A DNA stretch of 64,000 nucleotides from Anaerotruncus massiliensis (ex Togo et al. 2026) (GTDB lineage: Bacteria > Bacillota > Clostridia > Oscillospirales > Ruminococcaceae): assembly GCF_900199635.1 (NCBI RefSeq), contig NZ_LT962687.1:2604541-2668540 (forward strand), read 5' to 3'. Made by a program: the position numbers and the translations under genes. The notes below the pieces were generated by a model. That model saw only the letters and a program-made list of their open reading frames with translations. It did no database searches and was not told the DNA's origin. Shown here in pieces: positions 7,219-14,902 of this stretch (position 1 is its first letter; every line of letters starts with the position of its first letter).

Positions 7219-9615
7219 TTATTCTCCGGGGACCCCATAGGGATATGCGATCCGCTGGCGGAGGTCCTCCGGCAGGCGGGAGAGGGGCAGGAGGACCGGC
7301 GTTCCGCCCGTCGCGCCCCTGAACCAGAAGTTCGCGCAGACGACCGGCTCGGTCGTGTCCCAGCTCGGCACGGCGGCCGCGGCCAGCACGGCGATATCCG
7401 CCGGGTCCTCGAAGAGGACTTCGCTCGCGCCCGCCATCTGGGCCTGCACGACGGCGTTCCCCCACTCGTCGAGCTCCACGTCCTCCCCCGGCGAGAAGTC
7501 CGCCGCCAGCACGTCTGGGTTCTCGGCGTAATACCGCCGGGAGGCTTCGACGTTCTCCTTCAGGTAGTCGTAGTCGTTGGCGGTGAACTCCCCACGCCCC
7601 GGGATCACCTGGAGCACCGCGCTGTCCGACGTGGTGAGATACCGTACGCCCGAGCCGGAGACCCCCACCGCGTAGCAGGCGTCCAAGTCAGGTGCGATCT
7701 CGTCGAGCACTCCCTTCTCCGCGAGGAAGGCGCGGGTATGCAAGGAGCTCTCCGTCACGAGGAAGCTGCCGCTCGTGGAGGCGCGCGGCGCACCCTCGGG
7801 CGGGAGGTCCGCCTCGAACGTCACCCACGCGACGGGCGCGTCCGACGGGTGCAGCAGGTCCTCGGCGGTCTGCGCGAGCAGGTCGGTCCGCATCGCGTCC
7901 AGAAGCGCCTGCGAATCGGCGGCCGGCCACGCCTTTTCCACCGTCCAGGCCCCGAAGGGGTCGGAGATCCGCCATTTTTTGACGTCCTGACCCCGGTCGA
8001 AGAACGCCGGGTGGGTCTGCGCGAGCAGGTCGGGGCTCGTCTCCAGCGGCGCGAGCAGACGGATCGAGCTGGTGCCCGCGCCCTCGTACCGGCGGGTGAG
8101 GGTGCGGCCGTTCTTGAGGGTGTAGGTGATCGTGCTGCCCAGGTGCATGTATTCCTCGCCCGGCTCGAGGGTGATCCCCTCGTAGGGGCGGTACCGCTTG
8201 GCGATCACGTCCCGGTGGAACGCCTCCACCGCCGACAGATCCTCCGGCGACGAAAGCAGCACCTCGTTCGTGTAGCCGACGGCCCGGCCGGCTTTGCCCC
8301 CGTTATCGGGGAGGCCGGGCTCCACACGGCAGATGCTGATGTCCGCGGCGTAGCGGCCGGTGTAGCCGATCTCCACCGCAGCGACCTCCTCCGGCACGGG
8401 CACGCGGCTTTCATAGCCGAACGCGCCGGTCATCGGGATGAGGGAGACGAGCACGACGCCGGCGACCGTCGCCGCGCCCAGCGGCAGGCTGCGCACGAGC
8501 GTCTTGAAGCCGCGGTTGAGGACGACCTCGGCCACCGCGTAGGCGAGCGCGCCGATGAGCGCCGTCCAGAGCAGGAAATCGGTCCGCCCGTGGCTGCCGG
8601 AGCAGGCGATCAGCCCGGCGGTCACGCCGCAGACGGCGGTGCCCGCCAGCTTGACCAGCGCCTGCAGGACGCCGCGCGAGGAGGTGGTCTCCGCGACCTC
8701 GGTCCTGCGGCGGCGGTAGACGCGCACGGCGGCCAGGAAGATGAGCAGTCCGAGCGCCAGCCAGACGAGCAGCGCGAGGTTCGCGCCCGGCAGGCGGTCC
8801 GGCCCGAACAGCCTGATCGGGGAGGAAGCGCCGAGCGTCCCGTCCGCGATGGCGAACCGTTCGATCATCAGCGTCACGGGGGAGAGCCTGGTTACGAAGG
8901 TGAGCGCGTCCACCCCCGCGCTCCAGCCAAAGAGAAAGAGCTCTGTGACGGTGAGCCCCAGCGCCGAAAGGACGGGGGCGGCGAGCAGCAGGGTCCCCGA
9001 CAGCACGAAGGTGTCGAAGACGGTGCCGACGCAGACCGAGACAAAGGTGGTGACCGCGTAGATCGCAAAGCCGCAGATCATCCAGCCGAGCGCGTCGAGC
9101 CAGAGGTAGGCGGTCACGTCGGGCAGAAAGCCGAATTTTGCGATCTGCACCGCCATGATGAAGAGGTTGGAGGCGGCCAGCGGAAGCCCGACGATCGTCA
9201 TGCCCACGGCGGCGTTTGCCGTCAGGAGCGTCCCGCGGGAGACGGGAATCGCGTGGTAGACGTCGGACGCCTTTTTGGAGTGCATGTAGCTGTTGAGCAC
9301 GAGGGCGAGAATCATGGGCGCGAGCAGCGCGATCATCAGGAAAAAGACGATCGACACGCCCGCGAAGTTGCAGCCGAGGCCCTCGAAGCTGTAGAAATAC
9401 ATCGGGTTTTGGGCGAGCGTTTCGGGCGCGTACGCCTGGATGCGGGCGGCCTCGGCCGGGTCCACCCGCTTGAACGCCTCGAGCGCGAAGAGCAGCGGGT
9501 AGCAGACCGCCACAAGCGCGGAATAGAGCCAGAGGTAGCCCCGGTTGCGGTGCAGGATGTCCCGGTAGAGCTCGCGGAACCGGCCGGGCTTAGAAGAGGA
9601 TGTTGTTGTAGTCAT
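7219..9615 (-). CDS. ABC transporter permease with large extracellular domain (YtrC-like)
   Basis: About 798 residues. The N-terminal half holds around seven to ten hydrophobic helices typical of ABC-2 permeases, including GVSIVFFLMIALLAPMILAL and SVCVGTVFDTFVLSGTLLLA, with the HSKKASDVYHAIPVSR loop usual in this family. A middle membrane pair leads into a soluble C-terminal domain of roughly 380 residues predicted to be outside the cell. The start at 9615 (MTTTTSSSK) has GGAGG nine bases upstream and overlaps the ATPase gene by 26 bases, implying coupled translation. With the upstream ATPase and GntR regulator it forms a YtrABC-like unit that probably responds to cell-envelope stress; the transported compound is unknown. 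Confidence 0.82.
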   Translation of the reverse strand: MTTTTSSSKPGRFRELYRDILHRNRGYLWLYSALVAVCYPLLFALEAFKRVDPAEAARIQAYAPETLAQNPMYFYSFEGLGCNFAGVSIVFFLMIALLAPMILALVLNSYMHSKKASDVYHAIPVSRGTLLTANAAVGMTIVGLPLAASNLFIMAVQIAKFGFLPDVTAYLWLDALGWMICGFAIYAVTTFVSVCVGTVFDTFVLSGTLLLAAPVLSALGLTVTELFLFGWSAGVDALTFVTRLSPVTLMIERFAIADGTLGASSPIRLFGPDRLPGANLALLVWLALGLLIFLAAVRVYRRRRTEVAETTSSRGVLQALVKLAGTAVCGVTAGLIACSGSHGRTDFLLWTALIGALAYAVAEVVLNRGFKTLVRSLPLGAATVAGVVLVSLIPMTGAFGYESRVPVPEEVAAVEIGYTGRYAADISICRVEPGLPDNGGKAGRAVGYTNEVLLSSPEDLSAVEAFHRDVIAKRYRPYEGITLEPGEEYMHLGSTITYTLKNGRTLTRRYEGAGTSSIRLLAPLETSPDLLAQTHPAFFDRGQDVKKWRISDPFGAWTVEKAWPAADSQALLDAMRTDLLAQTAEDLLHPSDAPVAWVTFEADLPPEGAPRASTSGSFLVTESSLHTRAFLAEKGVLDEIAPDLDACYAVGVSGSGVRYLTTSDSAVLQVIPGRGEFTANDYDYLKENVEASRRYYAENPDVLAADFSPGEDVELDEWGNAVVQAQMAGASEVLFEDPADIAVLAAAAVPSWDTTEPVVCANFWFRGATGGTPVLLPLSRLPEDLRQRIAYPYGVPGE

Positions 9616-10489
9616 ATCCGACCGCCTCCATTTCATGAATGAATACCTCCTCGAGGGTGAGCGGGACCCCTTCCGCAAAGACGGCGCCCTGCCGCAGCAG
9701 ATAGTCCGACGCCTCGGCGGAATTTCCCCGCACGACGAGGGTCACGAGGCTGCCCGTGCGGACCGCCTGCATGATGTTGAGCCCCGCAAGCGCCGCGTCG
9801 TCCATCCCCTGCGGGAAGGCCGCGTGCACCTTGCAGAAGCCGAGCTTGAGCTCGTCGAGCTCCCGCTCGAAGAGGATTTTCCCCTGGTGCAGAAGCCCCA
9901 CGTGGTCGCACAGGTCCTCAAGCTCCCGCAGGTTGTGGCTTGTGATCACGACGGTCATCTCCCGCGACGCGATGTCGTCCGACAGGAGCTTCTTCACCGC
10001 GCCGCGCATCACCGGATCGAGCCCGTCGAACGCCTCGTCGAGCAGCAGCAGGTCGGGTTCGCAGGAGAGGGCGAGCAGCAGCGCCGCCTGCCGTTTCATC
10101 CCCTTGGAAAAGGTGCCGAGTTTCTGGCGGGGATCCAGGGGGAAAATTGTGCAAAGTTTTTTGTATTTTGTGTCCGAAAACCGTCTATAAATTTGTTTAT
10201 AGAATGTGGCCATCTCTTCGAGGGTGCTCTGCGGCAGGAAGTACAGGTCGTCCGCGACGAAAAAGATCCGTTCCTTGACCGCGATGTTCTCGTAAACCGG
10301 CTCCCCGGCGACCGTGACCTGCCCGCCGTCGGGCATGTAGACCCCCGACGCCAGCCGCAGGAAGGTCGATTTGCCCGACCCGTTGGACCCCACAAGCCCG
10401 TAGATCGAGCCTGCGTGGATCTCGGTGTCGAGCGAGGAAAGCGCCGTGAAATCCCCGAAGCACTTCACGAGCGACTGCGCTTTAATCAT
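9590..10489 (-). CDS. ABC transporter ATP-binding protein (YtrB/EcsA-like)
   Basis: A 299-residue ATPase energising the adjacent permease. Walker A is VGSNGSGKST near residue 35, the signature loop is TFSKGMKRQ, Walker B is PDLLLLDEAFDGLDP, and the switch His lies in VVITSHNLREL. A C-terminal regulatory extension follows, as in ABC-2 exporters. The ATG at 10489 follows a GGAGGG site and overlaps the GntR gene by 8 bases. An AT-rich patch around 10142-10205 (residues FYKQIYRRFSDTKYKKLC) stands out from the GC-rich remainder. Confidence 0.92.
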   Translation of the reverse strand: MIKAQSLVKCFGDFTALSSLDTEIHAGSIYGLVGSNGSGKSTFLRLASGVYMPDGGQVTVAGEPVYENIAVKERIFFVADDLYFLPQSTLEEMATFYKQIYRRFSDTKYKKLCTIFPLDPRQKLGTFSKGMKRQAALLLALSCEPDLLLLDEAFDGLDPVMRGAVKKLLSDDIASREMTVVITSHNLRELEDLCDHVGLLHQGKILFERELDELKLGFCKVHAAFPQGMDDAALAGLNIMQAVRTGSLVTLVVRGNSAEASDYLLRQGAVFAEGVPLTLEEVFIHEMEAVGYDYNNILF

Positions 10490-10859
10490 GGTTCGTTCCC
10501 TCCTCATATACCGCTTCGACCGCCCCGAGCGCCTCTTCGCGCGGGATTCCCGCACGCCGGCCCTCCGCGGCGGCCTCCCGGAGCTTTTCCAGCCGCTGCC
10601 CGCGCAGCATCCGCGCCGCGGCCGGTCCGGGCGAAACGAAGCTGCCCTTGCCCGCGACGGAGTAGATGACGCCGCTGCGTTCAAGCTCCTGATAGGCCTT
10701 CTGCACGGTGTTCGGGTTGACGCCCAGGTCCCTCGCGAGGCTGCGCACGCTCGGCAGCTGCTCGTCGGGCGCGAGCGCCCCCAGAGATACCAGTTCGGAG
10801 AGCCCCCGGACCAGCTGTTCATAGATCGGCTGGCGGCTCTGCAAATCAAGCGACAGCAC
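10482..10859 (-). CDS. GntR-family regulator, YtrA subfamily
   Basis: A 125-residue repressor with a winged helix-turn-helix at residues 10-75 (QPIYEQLVRGLSELVSLGAL, then LPSVRSLARDLGVNPNTVQK) and only a short C-terminal dimerisation tail, the hallmark of YtrA-type GntR proteins that control ABC systems encoded with them. The start codon is GTG, preceded by AAAGGGG. It is first in the ABC operon; an inverted repeat 23 bases upstream is the likely operator. Confidence 0.88.
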   Translation of the reverse strand: MLSLDLQSRQPIYEQLVRGLSELVSLGALAPDEQLPSVRSLARDLGVNPNTVQKAYQELERSGVIYSVAGKGSFVSPGPAAARMLRGQRLEKLREAAAEGRRAGIPREEALGAVEAVYEEGTNHD

Positions 10860-10881
10860 GGTTCCACCCCTTTCGGTCGAT

Positions 10882-10910
10882 TAATCGTATCGTCTGTATT
10901 AAAACGATTA
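10882..10910. promoter_or_regulatory. Inverted repeat upstream of the ytrA-like gene
   Basis: TAATCGT and ACGATTA are exact inverted copies 15 bases apart in an AT-rich promoter region just before the GntR start, where a YtrA-type repressor would be expected to bind. Confidence 0.55.
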
Positions 10911-11015
10911 GTACAGTTACAGCTTACCACACCCGCCAGGAAAATGCAAGAGGAAATTGCGGCTTTTTCCGAAAGAGGGCGTTTTTAAAGGTTTTATGAA
11001 TTTTTCCCAATCCAT

Positions 11016-11043
11016 TTGACACCCGTAAAAATGATGGTATACT
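11016..11043 (+). promoter_or_regulatory. Sigma-A promoter of pyk
   Basis: TTGACA, a 16-base spacer, TATACT. The predicted transcript begins near 11050 and has a leader of about 120 bases before the TTG start. Confidence 0.85.
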
Positions 11044-11172
11044 TTAGGGAGATATGATCTGAAATTGCTTCCTGACGGCGGGTCCGCCGCGCCGGTTTTC
11101 CCGGCCGGAAGCCCGCGTGAGCGCTTTTTCGGGCCCCTGTCTTTTCACACTAAATCACGAGGTGGATTGCTT

Positions 11173-12924
11173 TTGAGGAAAACCAAGATCGTCTGCACCC
11201 TCGGCCCCGCGTCCGACAGTGAAGAACGGATTCACAGCCTGATCTGCGCCGGCATGGACGTCGCGCGCTTCAACTTTTCCCACGGCTCCCACGAGAGCCA
11301 CAAGGCCACCTTCGAGCGGGTCAGCCGCCTGCGCGAAGAGCTGCGCCTGCCCGTCGCCACCCTGCTCGACACCAAGGGCCCGGAGATCCGTCTCGGCGTC
11401 TTCAAGGGCGGGAAGGCCGAACTGCACGCGGGCAGCCATTTCACGCTGACCGCCGACGAGTGCGAGGGGGACGAGACGCGCGCCTCGATCACCTTCCCCG
11501 GCCTCGCCGAGGACGTGGGCAGGGGGGACACCATCCTGCTCAACGACGGCGCCATCGAATTGCGCGTCACCGGAACCCACGACGGCGCCATCGACACCGA
11601 AATCGTCAACGGCGGCGTCATCTCCGACCACAAGGGGGTCAACGTCCCCGGCGTGCGCCTCTCGATGCCCTACATCAGCGAGCGCGACCGTTCGGACATC
11701 CTCTTCGGCGCGGAGACCGGCTTCGACTTCATCGCCGCCTCCTTCGTCAGCCGGGCGGACGACATTCTGGAGATCCGCCAGCTGCTCGAGCGGCAGGGCA
11801 ACCAGACCATCCGCATCATCGCGAAGATCGAGAACGCGGAAGGGGTCAAAAACATCGACGAGATCCTGCGCGTCTCGGACGGCATCATGGTCGCGCGCGG
11901 CGATATGGGCGTGGAGGTCCCCCTTGAGGACGTGCCCGTCTTCCAGAAGCTGCTGATCAAAAAATGCTACAACACCGGCAAGATGGTCATCACCGCCACC
12001 CAGATGCTCGAAAGCATGATCCACAGCCCCCGCCCCACCCGCGCCGAGGCCGCCGACGTGGCCAACGCGATCTACGACGGGACGAGCGCGGTGATGCTTT
12101 CGGGCGAGACGGCCGCGGGCGACTACCCCGTCGAGGCGGTGCGCACGATGGCGCAGATCGCCGAGCGCGCCGAACGGGACATCGACTACCGCAAACGCTT
12201 CTACTCCCGCTCGAACGAGCGGCTCCCCGATATCACCAACGCGATCTCCCACGCCACCTGCACCACCGCCTACGATTTGGGCGCGGCCGCGATCATCACC
12301 GTCACCTGGTCGGGCACGACGGCGCGGATGCTCTCCAAGTACCGCCCCGACATCCCGGTCATCGCCTGCACCCATGAGAAGGCCACCTACTGGCAGCTCG
12401 CCCTCTCGTGGGGGGTCACGCCCCTGCTCTGCGACGTGAAGGAGAACACCGACGACCTCTTTACCCACGCCGTCGCGAAGTCGAAGGCCGCCGGGTATGT
12501 GCACGACGGCGACATCGTGGTCATCACCGCGGGGGTCCCGCTGGGGGTCAACGGCACCACCAACCTGCTCAAGGTCCATGTGGTCGGCGACATCCTCGTC
12601 ACCGGGCAGGGAGTCAACAAACGGTCGGCCTTCGGCAGGCTGTGCGTCGCCAGGACCGAGGAGGAGGCGCTCAAGAACTTTAACGACGGCGACATCCTCG
12701 TCATCCCCCAGACCTCCAACGCGCTGCTGCCCATCCTCAAGAAGGCGTCCGGCATCGTGACCGAGCGGGGGGGCCTCAATTCCCACGCCGCGATCGTCGG
12801 CATGGCGCTCGATATCCCCGTCATCGTCTTCGCGGAGAACGCGACCGCGATCCTCAAATCCTCCTCCGTCGTGGAGGTCGACGCCTCGGCCGGTACGGTC
12901 AGCAACCGCACCAGGACAGAATAA
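11173..12924 (+). CDS. pyk: Pyruvate kinase with C-terminal PEP-utiliser domain
   Basis: Catalyses phosphoenolpyruvate + ADP to pyruvate + ATP, the last step of glycolysis. The TTG at 11173 is chosen because GAGGTGG lies seven bases upstream and the protein then begins RKTKIVCTLGPAS, exactly as other pyruvate kinases do; the 583-residue length equals the Bacillus enzyme. Motifs: FNFSHGSHE, LLDTKGPEIR, IIAKIENAEGV with the catalytic Lys, MVARGDMGVE, and TATQMLESM. Residues about 500-583 form the extra PEP-utiliser-like domain (TERGGLNSHAAIVGMALDIP) typical of Firmicutes. Confidence 0.97.
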   Translation: MRKTKIVCTLGPASDSEERIHSLICAGMDVARFNFSHGSHESHKATFERVSRLREELRLPVATLLDTKGPEIRLGVFKGGKAELHAGSHFTLTADECEGDETRASITFPGLAEDVGRGDTILLNDGAIELRVTGTHDGAIDTEIVNGGVISDHKGVNVPGVRLSMPYISERDRSDILFGAETGFDFIAASFVSRADDILEIRQLLERQGNQTIRIIAKIENAEGVKNIDEILRVSDGIMVARGDMGVEVPLEDVPVFQKLLIKKCYNTGKMVITATQMLESMIHSPRPTRAEAADVANAIYDGTSAVMLSGETAAGDYPVEAVRTMAQIAERAERDIDYRKRFYSRSNERLPDITNAISHATCTTAYDLGAAAIITVTWSGTTARMLSKYRPDIPVIACTHEKATYWQLALSWGVTPLLCDVKENTDDLFTHAVAKSKAAGYVHDGDIVVITAGVPLGVNGTTNLLKVHVVGDILVTGQGVNKRSAFGRLCVARTEEEALKNFNDGDILVIPQTSNALLPILKKASGIVTERGGLNSHAAIVGMALDIPVIVFAENATAILKSSSVVEVDASAGTVSNRTRTE

Positions 12925-12987
12925 AACGCTGGCAATGCCCCCCGCGGGGCGTCACGATAAATGAGTCTACGATAAAGGAGTCTGTAT

Positions 12988-13902
12988 ATGAAACGCTTAC
13001 ACCTTTCCAACCGTTTGATCGCGCTGTTCCTGGCGATTGCCATGCTGCTCACGATGGCGGCCTGCGGCGAGCGCGCAAAGCCGGGCGAGGACGAGGGTCC
13101 CTCCTCCTCCGACGTCTCCTCTCAGCCGAAAGTCCCGGCGTTCATCAACCCCTTGGAGGATGTCGACCTCACCCCCGTCGCGGAACCCGTGGCTCCCGAG
13201 GGCGAACTGCTTGAAAAACTCAACAAGGCCTACAACGTCAACAACGACGTCGTCGGCTGGATCCGCGTCCCCGACACCCTGATCGACAACGAGGTGCTTC
13301 AGTACGTCTCCACCCCGCCCCAGGCGTCCGACAACCTCTATTACGAGCGTAAGGACATCAACAAGAACTACAGCTTCTACGGCTGCTACTGGGCGGACTA
13401 TGAGAACAAGATCGGCAACCGCAACGAGCTCTCCCAGAACACGATCATCTACGGGCACAGCATGTCCGACACGATCAGGGACGACCCGGAGCAGGATAAG
13501 TTCACCCAGCTGAAAAAATACCTCGACATCGAGTGGGCGAAAAAGCACCCCTACATCTACTTCTCCACCGCCGAGGACGACATGACCTGGAAGGTCTTCG
13601 CGGTCTCCTATGTGGACACCAAGCTCTCCTACAACCTGCCCGAGTATAAGGACCAGAACTTCAACGAGCTGATCGCGGAGCTCAAGGACCGCTCCCAGTT
13701 CGACATCGACGTCGACGTGACCCCCTCCGACAAGATCCTGATCCTCTCCACCTGTACATATCCGACCGGCTACACCAACAAGGCGATCGACGAGGCCACC
13801 AAGTTCCTCATCTGCGCCCGCCTGGTCCGTCCGGGCGAGGCCACTCCCGATACCCTCGAGATGACCGTCAACCCCGATCCCAAGAAGCCGCAGTACAGCT
13901 GA
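12988..13902 (+). CDS. Class B sortase, predicted lipoprotein
   Basis: A 304-residue protein with a signal sequence ending in a lipobox-like TMAAC (Cys near residue 26), then a Ser/Pro-rich linker and a class B sortase fold. Catalytic residues are visible as His in NTIIYGHSM, Cys in LILSTCTYPTG and Arg in LICARLV. Sortases cleave a sorting motif and attach proteins to peptidoglycan or polymerise them. No substrate with a canonical motif next to a membrane tail is encoded in this window. Lipid anchoring is unusual, because sortases normally use a transmembrane helix; the hydrophobic segment could also be an uncleaved anchor. Confidence 0.88.
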   Translation: MKRLHLSNRLIALFLAIAMLLTMAACGERAKPGEDEGPSSSDVSSQPKVPAFINPLEDVDLTPVAEPVAPEGELLEKLNKAYNVNNDVVGWIRVPDTLIDNEVLQYVSTPPQASDNLYYERKDINKNYSFYGCYWADYENKIGNRNELSQNTIIYGHSMSDTIRDDPEQDKFTQLKKYLDIEWAKKHPYIYFSTAEDDMTWKVFAVSYVDTKLSYNLPEYKDQNFNELIAELKDRSQFDIDVDVTPSDKILILSTCTYPTGYTNKAIDEATKFLICARLVRPGEATPDTLEMTVNPDPKKPQYS

Positions 13903-13913
13903 ACAGCATAATG

Positions 13914-13950
13914 AAAAAGGGCCCGCAGGCAAAGCCTGCGGGCCCTTTTT
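13914..13950. terminator. Bidirectional intrinsic terminator
   Basis: AAAAAGGGCCCGCAGGC pairs with GCCTGCGGGCCCTTTTT around AAA, giving a T-run on both strands between the convergent sortase and nanA genes. Confidence 0.9.
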
Positions 13951-13965
13951 GCGTCCCCGTCCGCC

Positions 13966-14850
13966 TCAGCGGGCGAGGTGGGTCTCGTAGACGCGGCGCA
14001 GCTCCGCCTCCCCTTCGGGGGAGAGCGGGGAAAACGGGCGCCTGCATCCGTGGGATTCGATGCCGGAATATTCGAGCAGCTTTTTGACCGATGCGAACAC
14101 CCCGTGGCGGCAGATGACTTCGATCGCCTCGTTCGCCCTGCGCTGGAAGGCGAGCGCCCGCGCGGGGTCGCCCGCGCGGAACCGGTCGTATACCCCGCGC
14201 ACAAGCGGGAGCAGGCAATTGTAGGTGCTGCCCACGCCCCCGTCCGCTCCCGCGGCAAGCCCGGACAGGAGCATCTCGTCAAAGCCGTTCCACACGGTGA
14301 GGCCGGGATTGCGGGCCTTGATCCGTTCGAGCTGGAACATGTCCGAGCTGGTGAATTTGATCCCGGCCAGCCGGGAGCTGGATTTGAGCCGTTCGAGGAA
14401 GGGGTCGGTCAGCGCGAACCCCGAGAGGTTCGGGAAGTTGTAGACGAACATCGGCAGTCCGCTCCCCGCCATGATCTCGAGGTAGTAGTCCTCGATCTCC
14501 CGCTGGGTGAACTTATAGTAGAAGGGGCTGATCGCGGAGACGGCGTCGGTGCCCGCGGCCTCGGCGTGCTGCGCAAAGTCGACCGCCTGCCGGGTGGAGA
14601 TCGCGCCCACGTGGGAAATGACCAGTTTTTCGCCGTTGTTCTCCTCGAGCACCGCCTCGAGGATCCCCTTGCGCTCCGATTCGGTCAGCAGGAAGGTCTC
14701 CGCCGTGCTGCCGCCCACGTAAAATCCGTCGATTCCTTCCGCGATCAGGCGGCGCACCAGCTTTTTGAGTTCCCGGTAATTCACCTCCCCGGTCTCCGTG
14801 TAGGGGGTCACCAGCGCCGCGTGCAGGCCCGCGTATTCCTTTTTCATCAT
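13966..14850 (-). CDS. nanA: N-acetylneuraminate lyase
   Basis: Cleaves sialic acid to N-acetylmannosamine and pyruvate in the cytoplasm. The 294-residue protein belongs to the DapA/NanA class I aldolases: GGSTAETFLLT binds pyruvate carboxylate, VYNFPNLSGFAL holds the catalytic Tyr, and AGIKFTSSDMFQLERI holds the Schiff-base Lys. The stretch WNGFDEMLLSGLAAGADGG and GSTYN is characteristic of NanA rather than DapA. It lies 52 bases downstream of the sialidase gene on the same strand, which supports the substrate. The start at the first of two adjacent ATGs has AAGGA six bases ahead. nanE, nanK and nag genes are not in the window. Confidence 0.92.
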   Translation of the reverse strand: MMKKEYAGLHAALVTPYTETGEVNYRELKKLVRRLIAEGIDGFYVGGSTAETFLLTESERKGILEAVLEENNGEKLVISHVGAISTRQAVDFAQHAEAAGTDAVSAISPFYYKFTQREIEDYYLEIMAGSGLPMFVYNFPNLSGFALTDPFLERLKSSSRLAGIKFTSSDMFQLERIKARNPGLTVWNGFDEMLLSGLAAGADGGVGSTYNCLLPLVRGVYDRFRAGDPARALAFQRRANEAIEVICRHGVFASVKKLLEYSGIESHGCRRPFSPLSPEGEAELRRVYETHLAR

Positions 14851-14865
14851 GTCGCATCCTTTTTG

Positions 14866-14891
14866 CCCGGGGCGGCTGTCGCCGCCCCGGG
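14866..14891. other. Intercistronic hairpin between sialidase and nanA
   Basis: CCCGGGGCGGC pairs with GCCGCCCCGGG around a four-base loop. On the transcribed strand it is followed by an A-rich tract, not T, so it is more likely an RNA-processing or stability element than a terminator. It may set nanA expression relative to the very long upstream message. Confidence 0.55.
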
Positions 14892-14902
14892 GGTGTGTTT
14901 TT

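Noticed and set aside
14866-14891. Hairpin as terminator of the sialidase message
   Set aside because: On the transcribed strand an A-rich tract follows, and nanA continues the pathway.
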